Assembly (NCBI GenBank): GCA_032622095.1
Contig: CP136063.1
Span: 276,079,426-276,143,425, forward strand
Length of the DNA stretch: 64,000 bases
Direction: 5' to 3'
Source: Siphonodentalium dalli
Lineage: Eukaryota > Mollusca > Scaphopoda > Gadilida > Siphonodentaliidae
Below, in pieces: positions 23,526-36,084 of the stretch. Each line of letters begins with the position of its first letter. Within the stretch, counting starts at the first letter, position 1. The position numbers and the translations under genes were made by a program. The notes under the pieces were generated by a model, which did no database searches, was not told the DNA's origin, and saw only the letters and a list, made by a program, of their open reading frames with translations.

Positions 23526-24265
23526 TTAAAGAAACCCAAGACACTCGCAGTTGGTAAATGTGCAAAACTTATAAAATTAAAAGTCTGTGAAAACATCACC
23601 ACTAAGAAGAACATGGAGAAATAGATCAATCTTGTTCTTATATTCATTAGTGTATGGACTAGTTGGACTTTTACTGTTAATTCCACTGAACATAACAGTA
23701 ATGTAATACATACACAGAACGACACGATGTGTAAATAGGTTTGTCGATACGGCACAAGTGCTGTTACGGAAGGATAGAACGAGAGGCGTTTGCTCCTCGA
23801 GTTCTATCCTTCCACGACAGCACGAGTGCCGTATCGACAAACCCATTTACACATCGTGTCGTTCTGTGTTTATTACACGCTTCGCATCCTATAATCCGTG
23901 CATTAAAAATACAAGATTAGAAGGTTTATTTAGGCACATACAGGGCGTGTTTGTCACGTGTGATGATTCTTTTATTTAAATAGTTCCAGTTTCATGGTTG
24001 AGGCGAACGTCATGTACGTCAACGAGATGCGTATGGAACCTACGTTCCATACGGATTTGTAAATATGGAACAGCAATAACACTGTACATCTAGGAACAAG
24101 CGTGTAATAAATAACAATGGCTTTTACATGCGAAATCCGAGTTATCAATAATGAAAATAAGAACAAAGTCAATCTATTTTTTTCATGTACTTATTGATAA
24201 TAATTGTTTTGCAGACTTGTATGTTATTTTGCATGAATCCACTTCAAATGCCTTGAGTCCCTCTA
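23526..24265. mobile_element. TTAA-type element, same family as 43056-44067
   Basis: The ends 'aaagaaacccaagaca' and 'tgccttgagtccctctaa' correspond to the cleaner ends of the copy at 43056-44067. The body shares 'aaaacatcaccactaagaag' and 'aacaaagtcaatctattttt'. The centre differs: it holds a hairpin at 23710-23873 with arms of about 75 nt ('gtttgtcgatacggcac', 'ggaaggatagaacgag'). Confidence 0.75.
23710..23873. repeat. Long hairpin inside the TTAA element
   Basis: 'cacagaacgacacgatgtgt' on the left is mirrored by 'acacatcgtgtcgttctgtg' on the right. The arms continue through 'ggtttgtcgatacggcac' to a small loop near 23790. Two short mismatched patches break the arms. Confidence 0.9.
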
Positions 24266-24464
24266 ACCTCTATTAGGTTCCGTTTCACCTACAAGGCCAA
24301 GTTATGACAATGTTTGTTTTATTGGGTGGAGGAACTCAGGTTTGACTGCACAAATGGTTAATTCCAGCAGGAAATCACCCCACTGACATAGAAACACGGA
24401 CTCCCGGATAGCAACTGACAAACTTGCCTATTACGACTATTGTATTTTCTTGTAATTGGATGTT

Positions 24465-24927
24465 TTAACCCTTTACCCAACAAAACGGCCAAAAACGCCC
24501 AAATAAAGCTTCAACAGCCTAAAATATCTTCGGTCTGTCTCAAGAACACCATACAAATATGGATATCATTGGAACCGATTCATTGACCACATTGTGATGG
24601 TTACAGTTATGCCCTGTGCCAATGCATTCTCTTATATATGCGAGTCAACCATAGGTCGCCTCGCATATATAAGAGAATGCATTGGCCTAAAAAAATTCTT
24701 TTTTAACACTTTTTACCATTTTTTCTTACATTCTTTAACAATTTTATAATTTTTTCTTACATTTTTAACAATTTTTATAATATTTTTCTACATTCTTTGA
24801 CAATTTTACCATTTTTAATATGTGTTAAGCCAATGCATTCTCTTATATATGCGAGGCGACCTATGGTCGACTCGCATATATAAGAGAATGCATTGGCACA
24901 GAACCGTTCTGTTGGGTAAAGGGTTAA
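24465..24927. mobile_element. TTAA-type MITE (CCCTTTACCCAACA ends) with two 69-bp hairpins
   Basis: The ends are TTAACCCTTTACCCAACA and TGTTGGGTAAAGGGTTAA. It contains the shared hairpin twice, at 24618-24686 and 24829-24897, separated by 'ttttaacaatttt'-type low-complexity DNA. A sister copy is at 50206-50615. Confidence 0.9.
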
Positions 24928-24960
24928 AACCGAAAAACATGAGATCGTCTCATTGAGATT

Positions 24961-25289
24961 TTAACCCTTTTTATACTAAAGCATCATTGATGAGTAGTTA
25001 TCCAGAAGGAAATGTTCAGATAATAAGTTAACCCTATCTATACTAAAGCACCATTGATGAGTAGTTATCCAGAAGGAAATGTTCAGATAATAAGTTCAAC
25101 AAACAACCATTGGTCATTTGTTGAATATATTATCTGAACATTTCCCTAAATTAATAGGACTCCTTCTGCACTTTTTTTTTATCGTTGTCTGCTTATATTA
25201 CCTGCCCATCCCTACAAATCAATAATAGACCATTACGATGTATACTTTTATAACTTAGTGGGAGAAACCATTAGTATAGAAATGGTTAA
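24961..25289. mobile_element. TTAA-type element with an internal direct repeat
   Basis: The ends are TTAACCCTTTTTATACTAA and TTAGTATAGAAATGGTTAA. An internal segment (about 60 nt, 'agtagttatccagaaggaaa' and 'tgttcagataataagtt') is repeated at about 24996-25030 and 25055-25098. It is related to 2214-2460 and 45816-46020. Confidence 0.8.
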
Positions 25290-25319
25290 TGTCCCAACTT
25301 GATCAACTAACTCCATATA

Positions 25320-25800
25320 ATGTTCAATAAGGGAAATACCCCTTTCATGACAGGATCTGTGCTGGTGCAGCATTAAATATCCTGTGCCAGTACATTCTCT
25401 TATATATGTGAGTCTCCCATAGGGAGTTGATTACACCATGAAGGTACCCTCATACAGAAAATTATAAAAAATGTCGAAAAGGGTTAATAACTCCATAAAT
25501 AAATATTTTTTCCGTCATCTATATATACATGTTGCACATCTCCAATATGTGGGTAACAATACTCTGAAGTTTCAAATATCTACGATCAAAACTGTAGGAG
25601 GAGTTGATTACACCATGAAGGTACCCTCATACAGAAAATTATAAAAAATGTTCTAAGTCGAAAAGGGTTAATAACTCCGTCAAAAAATAAATTTTCCATC
25701 ATCTATATACATGTTGCACATCTTCAATATATGGGCAACAATATTCTGAAGTTTCAAATCTCTGGGATGAAATCTGTAGGAGGAGATGATTACACCATGA
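25320..25800. repeat. Hairpin-MITE fragment plus two-copy 175-bp tandem repeat
   Basis: 25345-25425 is the left part of a 'ctttcatgacaggatctg' TTAA element, cut off inside its hairpin. From about 25426, 'gttgattacaccatgaaggt', 'cagaaaattataaaaaatg', 'tatacatgttgcacatct' and 'tctgaagtttcaaat' occur twice in tandem. Confidence 0.7.
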
Positions 25801-25929
25801 AGGTACTCAAAAGTGTGACGGACGGACAGAGCCCGTTTCTATAGTCCCCCTTTTCTTTCAGAACATCGGGGGACAAAAAGAAATAGAATCTATGTGCAGA
25901 AGTTGCTATAGAAATTTGATAATAAACAT

Positions 25930-26040
25930 TCCAGAGAGAATGAGGCCTAAGCAGAATGAAGTCCCCAGAGGGTGAATTTATTGATGCTCTGGGGACCTCA
26001 TTCTGCAAATGACAGGCACACTAAACTCAAGACTTAACTT
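25930..26040. repeat. Fragment of the 'GAATGAGG' MITE
   Basis: 'gcagaatgaagtccccagag' and 'ctctggggacctcattctgc' surround a short core. The outer end 'atgacaggcacactaaactc' matches the copy at 61018-61135. The remaining sequence to 26608 shows no feature except a partial 'taaccctttcagtgccaggt' TTAA-family end at about 26056. Confidence 0.6.
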
Positions 26041-26608
26041 GCTTGGGTCCCCATTAACCCTTTCAGTGCCAGGTCCAATTTTTGTACGACTATCCATTGT
26101 CATCTTGATTTTATGAATCGGTATCTGGACCGAGATCCAGTATATTGCCATGTTACTATAGGGGTTGTCGTGACATCTTGAAGCAGCTGTACCAACACTC
26201 TGTTGGAAATTATAACCTCATTTACTATAGTTTTATGGCATGAACAATATTTATAAGTTTACTGTTTTGGGTACCAAGAACGTCTGTAAAACAGATTTTT
26301 TTTCTTCGAAAGTGCAGTTCGTATATCCATGATATGGGATATAATATCTGAAGATCATGAGAGGGAACTTAATTTTTCTTGATTCAAGAAATTTCACAAT
26401 TACTTTCATGTAGAAAGATAGCCACCAATAAATCATTTCTATAATTGAAAAGGTTCATGACATGCCAGGAACAGTTTGGCTGAGATCACATGTCACAGGT
26501 CACATGTCCATATCCAAATCATAGCTGACCACTATATCTAAATACAATACTGTGGTCTAATTCCAGTTGATTGCTCCCTGTTATAGTGGACCAGACTCTA
26601 TATCAACA

Positions 26609-27090
26609 TTAACCATTTCAGTGCCAGGTCCGATTTGTGTATCAACCCATATACCCTGTGCCAATGCATTCTCTTATATATGCGAGTCGACCATAGGTCG
26701 CCTCGCATATATAAGAGAATGCATTGGCCTAACAATTTTTCATCATTTGTTATTGGTTTTTACAATTTTTTACAATTTTAATAATTTGTTCTTATATTCT
26801 TTAACAGACTTATTTTGTAGGTTTAGTGCCAGGGAATCTTACGTTTTTCATGGGCATCAAAATTATTACTATAAATACTTGGTGATAGTTTTGAGTTATA
26901 ACATGCCCCTAAGGACTTATCCAGTTTGTTTTTAAATTCGCTATAGCATGCTTAAGCATACTCATAAAACAAAATTAAATCCAAAAAATAAAAAAAATAA
27001 AAAAAATTTAGGCCGATGTCATCGGCCCTGGCATTCTACAGACCGCAAATTAGGGACGATGAGATCGGCCCCTGGCACTGAAAGAGTTAA
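26609..27090. mobile_element. TTAA-type MITE (CAGTGCCAGGTCC ends) with one 69-bp hairpin
   Basis: The left end is TTAACCATTTCAGTGCCAGG and the right end is CTGGCACTGAAAGAGTTAA. The shared hairpin is at 26660-26728, followed by poly-T/A spacer and a second GC-rich mirror ('ggccgatgtcatcggccc'). Same family as 30943-31182 and 49359-49598. Confidence 0.9.
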
Positions 27091-27297
27091 AGCCTGATTG
27101 CTTATGTAAATAAGGACACTTACTCCTGACTTTCTAATCCGACTAATTTGAGGCCGATCTTGTCAGCCCTAGCACTAAAAAATCTACAACTACTAAGGCA
27201 ACAGCAACTGATATTAATAGCCTGGTTTATGAACCCATCCTACAACTTGTTTCACATACTTAGTACATGTTTTGTAAAATAAATAAAATTGTTAACT

Positions 27298-27640
27298 CAC
27301 TGGTTCTGAAGGGGTCACTCTCATCACAAAAAAGTGCTGAAGAGTACACAGGTTTTGAAAATGTGCTGAAGGATACACAGGGCTTGTGATTAGCACAAAC
27401 ACAGTTATTTCAACTGTGTTCCTGAAAGCCTGGCACTCATTAGCAATTTGTTTCAGTTCATTTTAATTTTCATTGTAACGTAAACAATTATTCTATAACA
27501 CAAATCACAGACACAAAACTAAACATCATTTAGAACGATATTTCAAAACCTGTGCATCCTTCAGAACATTTTCAAAACTTGTGTACCCTTCAGCACATTT
27601 TGTGGTGAGAGTGACCCCTTCAGCATCACTGGTTGTTTAT
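27298..27640. repeat. Inverted repeat, about 80-bp arms
   Basis: 'ctggttctgaaggggtcact' (27300) with 'gaagagtacacaggtttt' is mirrored at about 27540-27632 ('gtgtacccttcagcac', 'gagagtgaccccttcagc'). A donor-like sequence here was rejected as an exon boundary because it lies in the repeat. Confidence 0.7.
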
Positions 27641-28462
27641 GTTCATTTTCACTAATGATGGTACAGTCTTTCGTTTTTCTTGCTCCTTCTATTCCATTAT
27701 TAAAACTTTTATTGGACGAATTACCTATTAATTTCATAATTAAAAAAAAACTTTGCTTTCAAAAATCTTGTGTAATTCAGGTACATTTTCAATATGTGTT
27801 TATTATTGGATTAATGGTAGAATTTTGTTTTGTATATTATTCCCCCCCCCATATCTACATTTTCTCTTCCCAAATGTTCGTAAACCAGACTATAATATAG
27901 GTGTGACCTAAGTTAAGTTTAATTAAACTAAGGACAGACCTAAAAGGTATCAATATTATGAAAAACGTAACTAACAATGTGATATGTCATATGATGCCTT
28001 TACTCTCAAAACTCTTGTAACATTGTGATATAAAATTATACAAATAAAATGAAATGCTACTTGTGAAAAGAAAAGTTGAATGGCTTGTCCAAAATAAACT
28101 GACATTGATATTGAATAAACTCTATGCCTTTGTGTTAACATTGAATCTTTATGAGAACGGCTAAACAATATTAAACACAATTGAGCAAATTCGCTACCAA
28201 TAGCATATGAAGTGCAATCAGGGACATGGCTAGAACATTCCAATGGGGGGGGGGGGATTTCGAACTCCCATGTTTACAAGTTACCATTTGCAACCCCCCC
28301 CCCCTTTTGGGTTGGAAATATTCAACCTGACACCTCCCTCCAAGGTTGAACAATTTCCTACTGATTGCCATTTCAGACCAAAATACCCATAAAACTGATG
28401 TCTTGTTAGGCATAAAATTTCCTACTATTGAACTTTTTGACTAAAGTTGCATCATATCCACA

Positions 28463-28880
28463 GGTCCGAAGATCAAAATTGACCCCACCCCAGTAATACT
28501 TAATCCTAAAGGATTAAGTATTACTGGGTGTGGGGTAAATTTTTGTGTTGGGGACCTGTGATCATATCCAGGTGCTGAAATTCTAGAAAGGCCCCTCTAA
28601 AGGTCCTCACAGATGATGTGGTGAGCAAACTTTGAGATAGGGTGTCTGTCATTTGCAGAATGAGGTCCCCAGAGGGAGAATTTAGTGATGCTACCCCGCA
28701 TAGCGGGCTAGCATCACCAAATTCACCCTCTGGGAACCTCATTCTGCTAAGGTGTAAGCAGAATGAGGTCCCCAGAGGGTGAATTTGGTGATGCTAGCCC
28801 GCTATGCGGGGTAGCATCACTAAATTCACCCTCTGGGGACCTCATTCTGCAAATGACAGACACACTATTTCAAGGCTTGT
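28463..28880. mobile_element. Short palindrome plus double-unit 'GAATGAGG' MITE
   Basis: 28463-28558: 'caggtccgaagatcaaaatt' mirrored around 'aatcctaaaggatt'. From 28625 to 28880 there is a full copy of the MITE described at 23118-23360, with the same ends and two hairpins. No gene lies in 27641-28462; two G/C homopolymers (28243-28255 and 28294-28304) are present there. Confidence 0.75.
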
Positions 28881-29034
28881 AAACTTGACAAAATCGAAGG
28901 AAGGTAACTTGAGATTTCGTACCAAAAACTTGCAAAATCTACTGGAAATTTGGGGGTAAAACAGGTTGTCAATCTGGGTGTCTGCCTACTACATGTATCT
29001 TCAATAAATAAATAAATATCCCCCAGTGTTTGTT

Positions 29035-29305
29035 ATAGGACATAAAATTTCCTTTCGTCGACATATAACTTGACAGAGTCAATTGAAGGGAAGTCGACAT
29101 ATCGTACTGGGAATTCGCAAGTTCGGTATTTGTGGTTGTAATAACTGAATTGGTATTTGTATGTGTATAATCACTACATTCCGGGCACCCATGCTTACAA
29201 CCGATTTTTGTCAGTCGATTTTGATATGATATCTCGACTTCCCTTCGTTTGATACAATCAAATTATATACCAAAATAAAGGAAATTTCATGGCAAATAAG
29301 ACACA
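29035..29305. repeat. Inverted repeat around 'GGGAAGTCGA'
   Basis: 'aaaatttcctttcg' and 'gaagggaagtcgacatatc' on the left are mirrored by 'gatatctcgacttcccttcg' and 'aaaggaaatttc' on the right. Degenerate. Confidence 0.5.
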
Positions 29306-29534
29306 TAGAAATATAATGTGACTGAGATGAACGATTTTGAGAATCTATGAGGAATTTGATAGATGGTGTGTCTTTCGTATTTGTGAACATTGTCACTGGT
29401 ATAGTAGATATTGGTTATCTGGAATTTCTCCCCAGGGGCCTGTTACATGAAATAAAACAAACCAATATAAAGCTTTATATTTTCACAATTAGTATGGAGA
29501 AAAAGGTTTTAGAATGAGATCGTAAACCTGGTTA

Positions 29535-29687
29535 TTAACCCTTTCAGTGCCAAGTCCGATTTTTGTATCAACCCATATTTCCTTGATCATTTTTCAAATT
29601 TATTGATTATAATAATCAATAAATTTGAAAAATGATCAAGGAAATATGGGTTGATACAAAAATCGGACTTGGCACTGAAAGGGTTAA
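29535..29687. mobile_element. TTAA-type MITE, near-perfect 153-bp palindrome
   Basis: TTAA at both ends, then CCCTTTCAGTGCCAAGTCCG reading inward from each side. By eye the two arms are identical all the way to a single-base centre (GATTATAATAATC). The DNA can therefore fold into a loopless hairpin. Same family as 3185-3337. Confidence 0.95.
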
Positions 29688-29971
29688 ATTGATGTTGCCT
29701 AAAAATATCTAGAAGTGCTGTAGTGCTGCTGGATGCAATTTTCCTTTCTAAAGAAATCCAAGAGGGCTATTGCATGGGGACACCTCCCCATCTACTGATG
29801 CTGAATTTACCAAGGTTACATGCTTTCACTGGTTAGGATACCCAGGATCGCAAAAGGTACCCAGGTCAGGATCTCCAAAGTTTATTTGGTAAGCATGTGA
29901 GCGTATGCCACTCAGAAAATGTTTTCGTGAAATTCTCATTCTTCTTTGAAAATTGGTTGTAATCTCATATA

Positions 29972-30776
29972 AGGCCCGTTTTATACGTCGAGCCAGACAC
30001 GGGTCGCACCAGCCTAATTAGTGTGAAAATGACAAAGTCCAAGATAGCGCAACTGGAGCACAACGTATAAAACCAACTGGCATGTCAGAATTTCTCTGGC
30101 ACGACCCGACGTGCTACATGTCTGGTACCGACCTGCTACACGTCTGAGGCTCGACACTGTTTTATATGACGTGCTAAACACAGGTCGTGCTAAGATGATT
30201 CAGGGAAAACCATTCCGCATTTAGGACCCATTTGGCGGAGAGCATGCGCAATTTGAAGTTTTTGGCGTCATTACGTTATCTCTTGAGTCATCTTAGCGCG
30301 ACCCGTGTCTGGCACGTCGTATAAAACAGCGTCGGGCCACAAGACGTGCTAACTCTTGGCCGTTGTAAATATACATTGAAGGCAATTGTGCTGTACTATG
30401 GGGACATGCATGTATCGACTGACAAAGGACGTTTCGCAAAAGTTGGGAATAAATATATTGCAGAGATAAATATTCGAAGGTTCAAGGGAAATGAATGACA
30501 AGATCCCGATTTTGAAACCAACGAAAGCGTAAATTATGAGATTCATGCACTGTATAGAGCGCCAGTTTATAGTGCATTGTCAGAGGACACTATCGCGGAA
30601 CTGATTATAGCATTTTGTATCAGAAATGCTATTTTTTTTCGAAATATACGATTACAAACGTGCCAGCTGGCTCGACGTATAAATCAAACAAACGTAACAC
30701 AAGCCAGAGACGCGCCAATGTCGAGCCAGGGGAAGATAGCGCGACCCGTGTTTGGCGCGACGTATAAAACGGGCCT
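29972..30776. mobile_element. TIR element with AGGCCCGTTTTATACGTCG ends
   Basis: The left end AGGCCCGTTTTATACGTCG matches the right end (CGACGTATAAAACGGGCCT). Subterminal 'gacacgggtcgc' is mirrored by 'gcgacccgtg', and further internal copies lie at about 30140-30345. Length about 0.8 kb. No protein. Confidence 0.85.
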
Positions 30777-30942
30777 AAGATTGCATATATCTATTCATTT
30801 TAGGCCACTCAAAGTCAATTTCCGGTTTATCAGGGCAACAATATTGAAAAAGCATGCATGTTTGCAGTTTAAAATTTTATTATTTATTTCCTGAGGCACC
30901 TGTCCAAAGATCATTCTATTTCTGCATCAGCTAGCTCTGAGT

Positions 30943-31182
30943 TTAACCCTTTGAGTGCCAGGTCCGATTTTTGTATCGACCCATATACCCTGTGCCAATG
31001 CATTCTCTTATATATGCGAGTCGACCATAGGTCGCCTCGCATATATAAGAGAATGCATTGGCCTAACCCCAAAAAAAAAATATTAAAAAAAAAAAATCAT
31101 CATTTTTTAATTTTTTTTTAGGGCACTCTACAGACCATAACTTAGGGCCGATGAGATCGCCCCCTGGCACTAAAAGGGTTAA
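30943..31182. mobile_element. TTAA-type MITE with one 69-bp hairpin
   Basis: The ends are TTAACCCTTTGAGTGCCAGG and its near-complement (CTGGCACTAAAAGGGTTAA). The shared hairpin is at 30994-31062, then poly-A/T, then 'agggccgatgagatcgcccc'. The stretch 31183-31622 shows no feature. Confidence 0.92.
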
Positions 31183-31622
31183 TTTCAATTGTGTAGTCAT
31201 CATTATCTGAAAAGATGTCCACAAAAGTTAGTTGATAGATCCTATGTGATTTTTATTTTGTCAAAAAATCACCCAATAAAGTATCATTGACAATTTTGTT
31301 TACCGAAATCATGATGCTATACATCACATGTTTAACACAAGTTTAAATTTAAATATGGTTACAAATAAGAGTTTTGAATTGGGAAAGAGGAATTTTTAAT
31401 TAAATAACGTACCACAATTATTTCGTACTGATAGCAAATTTCCCCCAACAAATTGAATGCAAATAAAAAGGTTTTCGGGACCGTTTTCGGGACCATGCGC
31501 ACGGGCATGAGGAACGGGAATTTTACTTTGCGTGGCCTTACAATTTTACTTTATTGAATGAATTTCGACATTATTCTCCAATCAAACGACAAATAAAAAA
31601 TGTATATAACTTCACTAGCTTC

Positions 31623-31830
31623 TTAACCCTTCCATGACTGGAGCTTCCATAGGGAACCTCACATATATAAAAGAATACATTGGGCTAACAATATTTACCT
31701 TGACCTTGTAAGCCAGTACATTTTCTTATATATGTGAGTCTCCCAATGGGAGACTCGCATACATAAGAAAATGCACTGGCACAGGATCTTTAATGCTGCA
31801 GCAGCGCAGCCCCAGTCATGAAAGGATTAA
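31623..31830. mobile_element. TTAA-type MITE (CCATGACTGGAGC ends)
   Basis: The ends are TTAACCCTTCCATGACTGG and CCAGTCATGAAAGGATTAA. It contains one broken and one intact version of the hairpin (about 31713-31787, 'gtgagtctcccaatgggaga' core). Family members: 42524-43059, 62993-63259, and fragments at 44064, 51918 and 25345. Confidence 0.9.
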
Positions 31831-31909
31831 TGTACAGCAATATAATCACAGATATATATGACGCTCAAATCCTGATAAATGGAGTGAAAGAAAAACAATA
31901 TTTTTCAAA

Positions 31910-32528
31910 ATAAGTAAAATATATATCTCCTAAAAGTATCTTGCCCACTGAGCTATATGGTATATTTCCCAATTTAACTAGGAAGGGTTAACAAACCCCT
32001 GAGTTGAAAATGGTACGAAAATTCTATGGTACATTTTATCATGGTTCATGACCTTCTGTAATATCCGACCACGTGATCTCCGATCCACCAAAACCAATTG
32101 CCGGGTCAATTCATCCTCTTTTTTCCCCATTAGGACATTCCTCGTGAGCGGGGTGGGTGCGAAACCCTGGGAGGGAGCTCAGTGGGCAAGATACTTCTAG
32201 GAGATACAATATTTTCCTAAATAAGTAAAATATATATCTCCTAGAAGTATCTTGCCCACTGAACTATATGGTATATTATCCCAAGTAGGAAGGGTTAACT
32301 CTCCGAGTTGAAAAAAACGTACGAAATTCTATGGTACATATCTTCTGTCATGTTCATGACCCGTGTAATCACGTGATTTCTGACACGTAGTGAAGTAATC
32401 GCCATATTTTTTATCCCCAGTAGGATATTCCTCGTGAGCGGGGTGGGTGCGAAACCCTGGGAGGGAGCTCAGCGTTCAGTGGGCAAGATACTTCTAGGAG
32501 ATATATATTTTACTTATTTAGGAAAATA
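31910..32528. mobile_element. Two short units of the TATCTTGCCCACTGA family
   Basis: Each unit (about 31917-32220 and 32226-32515) begins 'tatatatctcctagaag' plus TATCTTGCCCACTGA and ends with the complement. The insides correspond to the right end of the 5-kb elements followed by 'gtgagcggggtgggtgcgaa'. They look like internally deleted derivatives sitting beside their parents. Confidence 0.8.
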
Positions 32529-33739
32529 TTGTCAAAGGTATCGTGCCCACTGAACTATATGGTAAAGCATAGAATTTTCGAACAGGTGGAGGCCACGAGG
32601 AAACAAAAACACCGCTATGCATCTGAATCAAAGAACTGGATTGACCTGATAACCTACAATATATACATATACATGCAGACATATAGATATATATGTATAT
32701 ACATATATATATATATATACACACATGCACAATAGGACCATAAGCCAAATGTAATATTCCATCCTAAAACTAATACCTGTCAGCAAGCTCAAACGAACAA
32801 AAAGTGGCCACTTAAGAGTTTAAGACCCCTGCAAGTAAAGTAAATAGCTTCAGAAGACATGGAGATGGATACGACATTCGCATCGGAACTTAAGGCTAAT
32901 AATGTTTCAGCCGAGTACTTGCCGGGAAAGGTACGGGTAACACCCCCCCCCCTCCCCCCCAAAGGGGAGAAGCATCCATGTTCTAAGGAAATATGGAAAT
33001 AGAAAAATACCCGTTGACAAGAAATCCCCAGCCGGGTATTATAAACCCAGGGATGGCTAAATACTAATACCGCACCTAACAGGCTAACCCAGGCAGCAAA
33101 AGCCGCAAGTAATAACGAAGACCCCCCTTAAAAACAATAGAACCAACCCCCGAACCAAATCTTGAGTGGGTTAGGCCGTGTCCCAGTACACGATGAGAGC
33201 CCGATGAAAAACCAGCTGCAAGCTCCCAAGAAAGGGCCCGACACCAACTACTTGGAGACATGCCATTTTCGATAAGGAGGAGGTATCATTGACCAATAGT
33301 CTGACCGGGAAGCGAATGGGTATCACACAGACATACGTTGCAAGGCTCAGGCCGTATGAAGCACATGGCTCAGAATTGGAGTTTCACAGCAGAAAACTTA
33401 GTTTGAAGCCTGGAGTTCGAGATATGACCGACTAAGATGCAATAAGCCATGTCATTTTTCCCTGATGATGTTCCCAAATGTGGAAATGCCCACCAACACA
33501 GTTAAACCCAATTGACCAATCACAGGCTACTGAATCCATGACAGAAAGGCAGCCAGGAACCGAAATTCCAATGTCGTTAAGGTGGAAATCCACAAAAACA
33601 AAAATTGGACTAACGATGCATCAGGATTGTGGCACAAGCCCAAAACCAGCAGACACCGACGGCAGATATGTAATGAAAAGCAGACCAAGGGCCACCGCGC
33701 CCCAACTGTTCGAGCTCTGCTGACTGGTCCCCGACGAGT

Positions 33740-33814
33740 CGATGGCGCAAGATATCCCTTCTGGTAAGGATGGGGTGCCCTTTCAATGGGACCCTGTTCC
33801 GGAGACAACCATCG
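33740..33814. repeat. Structured motif, copy 1
   Basis: The outer stem is CGATGG with CCATCG. Inside are a CAAGAT / ACCCTG pair (degenerate) and GGATGGGGTGCCC. Followed by 'gcccgaagtgcga'. See the copy at 41153-41225 for the best fold. Confidence 0.6.
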
Positions 33815-34862
33815 CCCGAAGTGCGAATCGAGAGGGCGGATCATATGATCTGGCATCCGACACCCAATGCTAATGAATCTCGCACGAGGAGAAGCATCTG
33901 GCAAGAATTTTCATCCGGCTTTATGAAGTGTGCCCAACACGATTCATATGCTGCCCCACAGGTGCAACATTATCCTGCATTGGCAATCGCTGAGGTCAGC
34001 AAAGGACCTGGCTTAGTATGTTAAATGAGCACTAGGCGAATCAAGCACTATCAGGGAAAACAAAACCATTATGTACCGACAACCGAGCCCATAAGAAGAA
34101 TGACGTATTAGACGCAAAGGCCGATATCACAGAAGCCATTTCGTTCTTCTTTTCCACGCTGCTAATACGCCGTGTTGCCCATTAAGCCCGAGTGGGGTGC
34201 TGAACTAGACCTCATGTCAACAGTGTTCTGAAATTGAGCATATGTCGAACCATGGATAATGGACTCATCTATGTATGACTGGACAACAAAAGTGAAATCC
34301 ATGTTGAGTTAGCACTGAAAGCAACCTGAAGACAAAATATATGTCATTCGTATCTATTACGGAAACACAGCGAGGTCGGAGATAAAGCATGTATGCTTGT
34401 TTATCTCTGATTCTTGCGTCCCAAATCGAGATGTAAATATTTACCCTATCGAGCACCCGAACCAGTCCAGAACACGTCTTAAAAGTCAGGAAAATGAAAG
34501 GGCGAGAGTCATATACTAATCTAGTGATATGAATGACTATAGACATTCTCCAGCAAAGCCCGTGACCATGAAAGAGCTGGATGGAACATGGAAAGAAGCA
34601 ACAACTTATAAAGTAAGAAGTTGAACAGTAAAATGGTTGAATACCTCTCAGGATGGTCGAACCCAGGTCACCAAGTGTGCAGTCCGATGGCATAACCACC
34701 CAGCTCTGACGACGTTAGGCAGGGTACAAATTGACCGGCATCACAGGGCAAGTTGCTACCCAAATGCTAACAAAAGCCATGCAACTTGGATCCTATTTCC
34801 TCATTTGACTGTCCCAGGGTATGCCAACAGTCGTCCCGTAGTATCCGACTTGGAGTCCCTGT

Positions 34863-34944
34863 CGATAGTCCAGAAAGCCCACCAAATGCGGCCAATGGGT
34901 TCGATGGGTAGCCCCAACCCGCGACCTGTTTGGTGGGACTATCA
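34863..34944. repeat. Structured motif, copy 2
   Basis: The outer stem is CGATAGTC with GACTATCA (7 of 8). The inner hairpin is GGGTT ... AACCC enclosing GGG-TAG-CCC. The second stem is degenerate (CAGAAAGC / GCGACCTG). Followed by 'gagtgctaattacgccaat'. Confidence 0.65.
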
Positions 34945-36003
34945 TCCTGAGTGCTAATTACGCCAATGAAGGGAACTCTATACATCGACAAGTGACAGTG
35001 TCCTGGTCGTAAAGGTTTCTATCTCTTCCTTGGAACCCTCGAAACAAGGGAAAGCACTCTGATGTTCTGTTAAATTGTAAATGATTGTAGAACAATGCTA
35101 TCAAATCATGTCAATCTGAGGTTATTTGTTAATCAAAATTCGACATTAATTTACTTCCTGCGCTTGGCTGCATCAGAGAACACTGAACAACTAACTGAGC
35201 TCCCTCGTAAGCGCATGTAAAGGTGACCCGAAAGGAATGTCGAAAGCCCTTTCACCTCGTGCTGGAGCGACTGCTCGATCTGATCCTGATCTCCATCCGT
35301 CGATGGGGTGTTAACAGCACAATACACCACGACAAGCTTCATTTCTAATTGCATGTGAGGTCTGGTCATTGGGGACCCCGGAGGAATGTCCAGAGCCTGT
35401 ACATCTCGGGGTGGAGCAGCAGCACGACCGATCCCGATATCCAACCGACCGATGGGAGGTTAGTAAGTACCAATTCCCAAGCAAGCTTCCTGCTATAATG
35501 GCGTCAGGGAATAAGATCTTTTGTTTTCATTTAAAATCAAACCCGAAGTTACTGGCAGCTGTTGGCCAGAATGCGGCTAGTAACCTGTCTGCCAAGCCCC
35601 CGGAAGTGGTGACTTATAATAAGGAGGAAACAAGCCTGTGAACTGTGATCCCATTCCAAGCCCAGCTGGGGCAGAAGGCATGGAGGATAAACTTTCAGGT
35701 GCCAAATAATTGCGTAAATGTAATAATTTGAGAAAAAATCTCTTAATTTGAATTGAGACAAAGTAAAATGGCCATTCGACTAGTAATTTTAGCCCAAATC
35801 TCCACACACTATGATCATAAGGCACCGGAGAGCATGGTCAGGGACCACTGAGGGTGTATCCCCCAGCCGCGCTGACCCCGAGATGACGACTTGTAGCGAT
35901 GGATGGCGTGTGTCGAGTGTTTTAGTAGAGCTCAGTGGTCACAGCCGTCCGGGGCACGTCAACAGCCAACGGTCGACCCGCAGAAGCAGATTGACGTCCC
36001 GTT

Positions 36004-36084
36004 CGATAGTCCAGGGAGCGCACCAATGTGACTAATGGGTTCAATGGGTAGCCCCAACCCGCGCCCTGTTTGGTGTGACTATCG
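36004..36084. repeat. Structured motif, copy 3
   Basis: The outer stem CGATAGTC / GACTATCG is perfect. The second stem CAGGGAGC / GCGCCCTG has one mismatch. The inner hairpin is GGGTT/AACCC. Followed by 'gcccgagtgctaattacgcc'. A right-half-only copy lies at 36506-36556 with the same downstream sequence. Confidence 0.7.

Noticed and set aside
27290-27375. Minus-strand exon ending at a good donor (CCA|GTGAGT)
   Set aside because: The sequence is one arm of an inverted repeat, with a mirrored copy at 27540-27640, and gives no protein match.
33731-33814. Hammerhead ribozyme in the structured motifs (CGACGAGTC, CTGACGGGTC)
   Set aside because: The CTGANGA core with a paired GAAA and a cleavage triplet could not be assembled in any copy.
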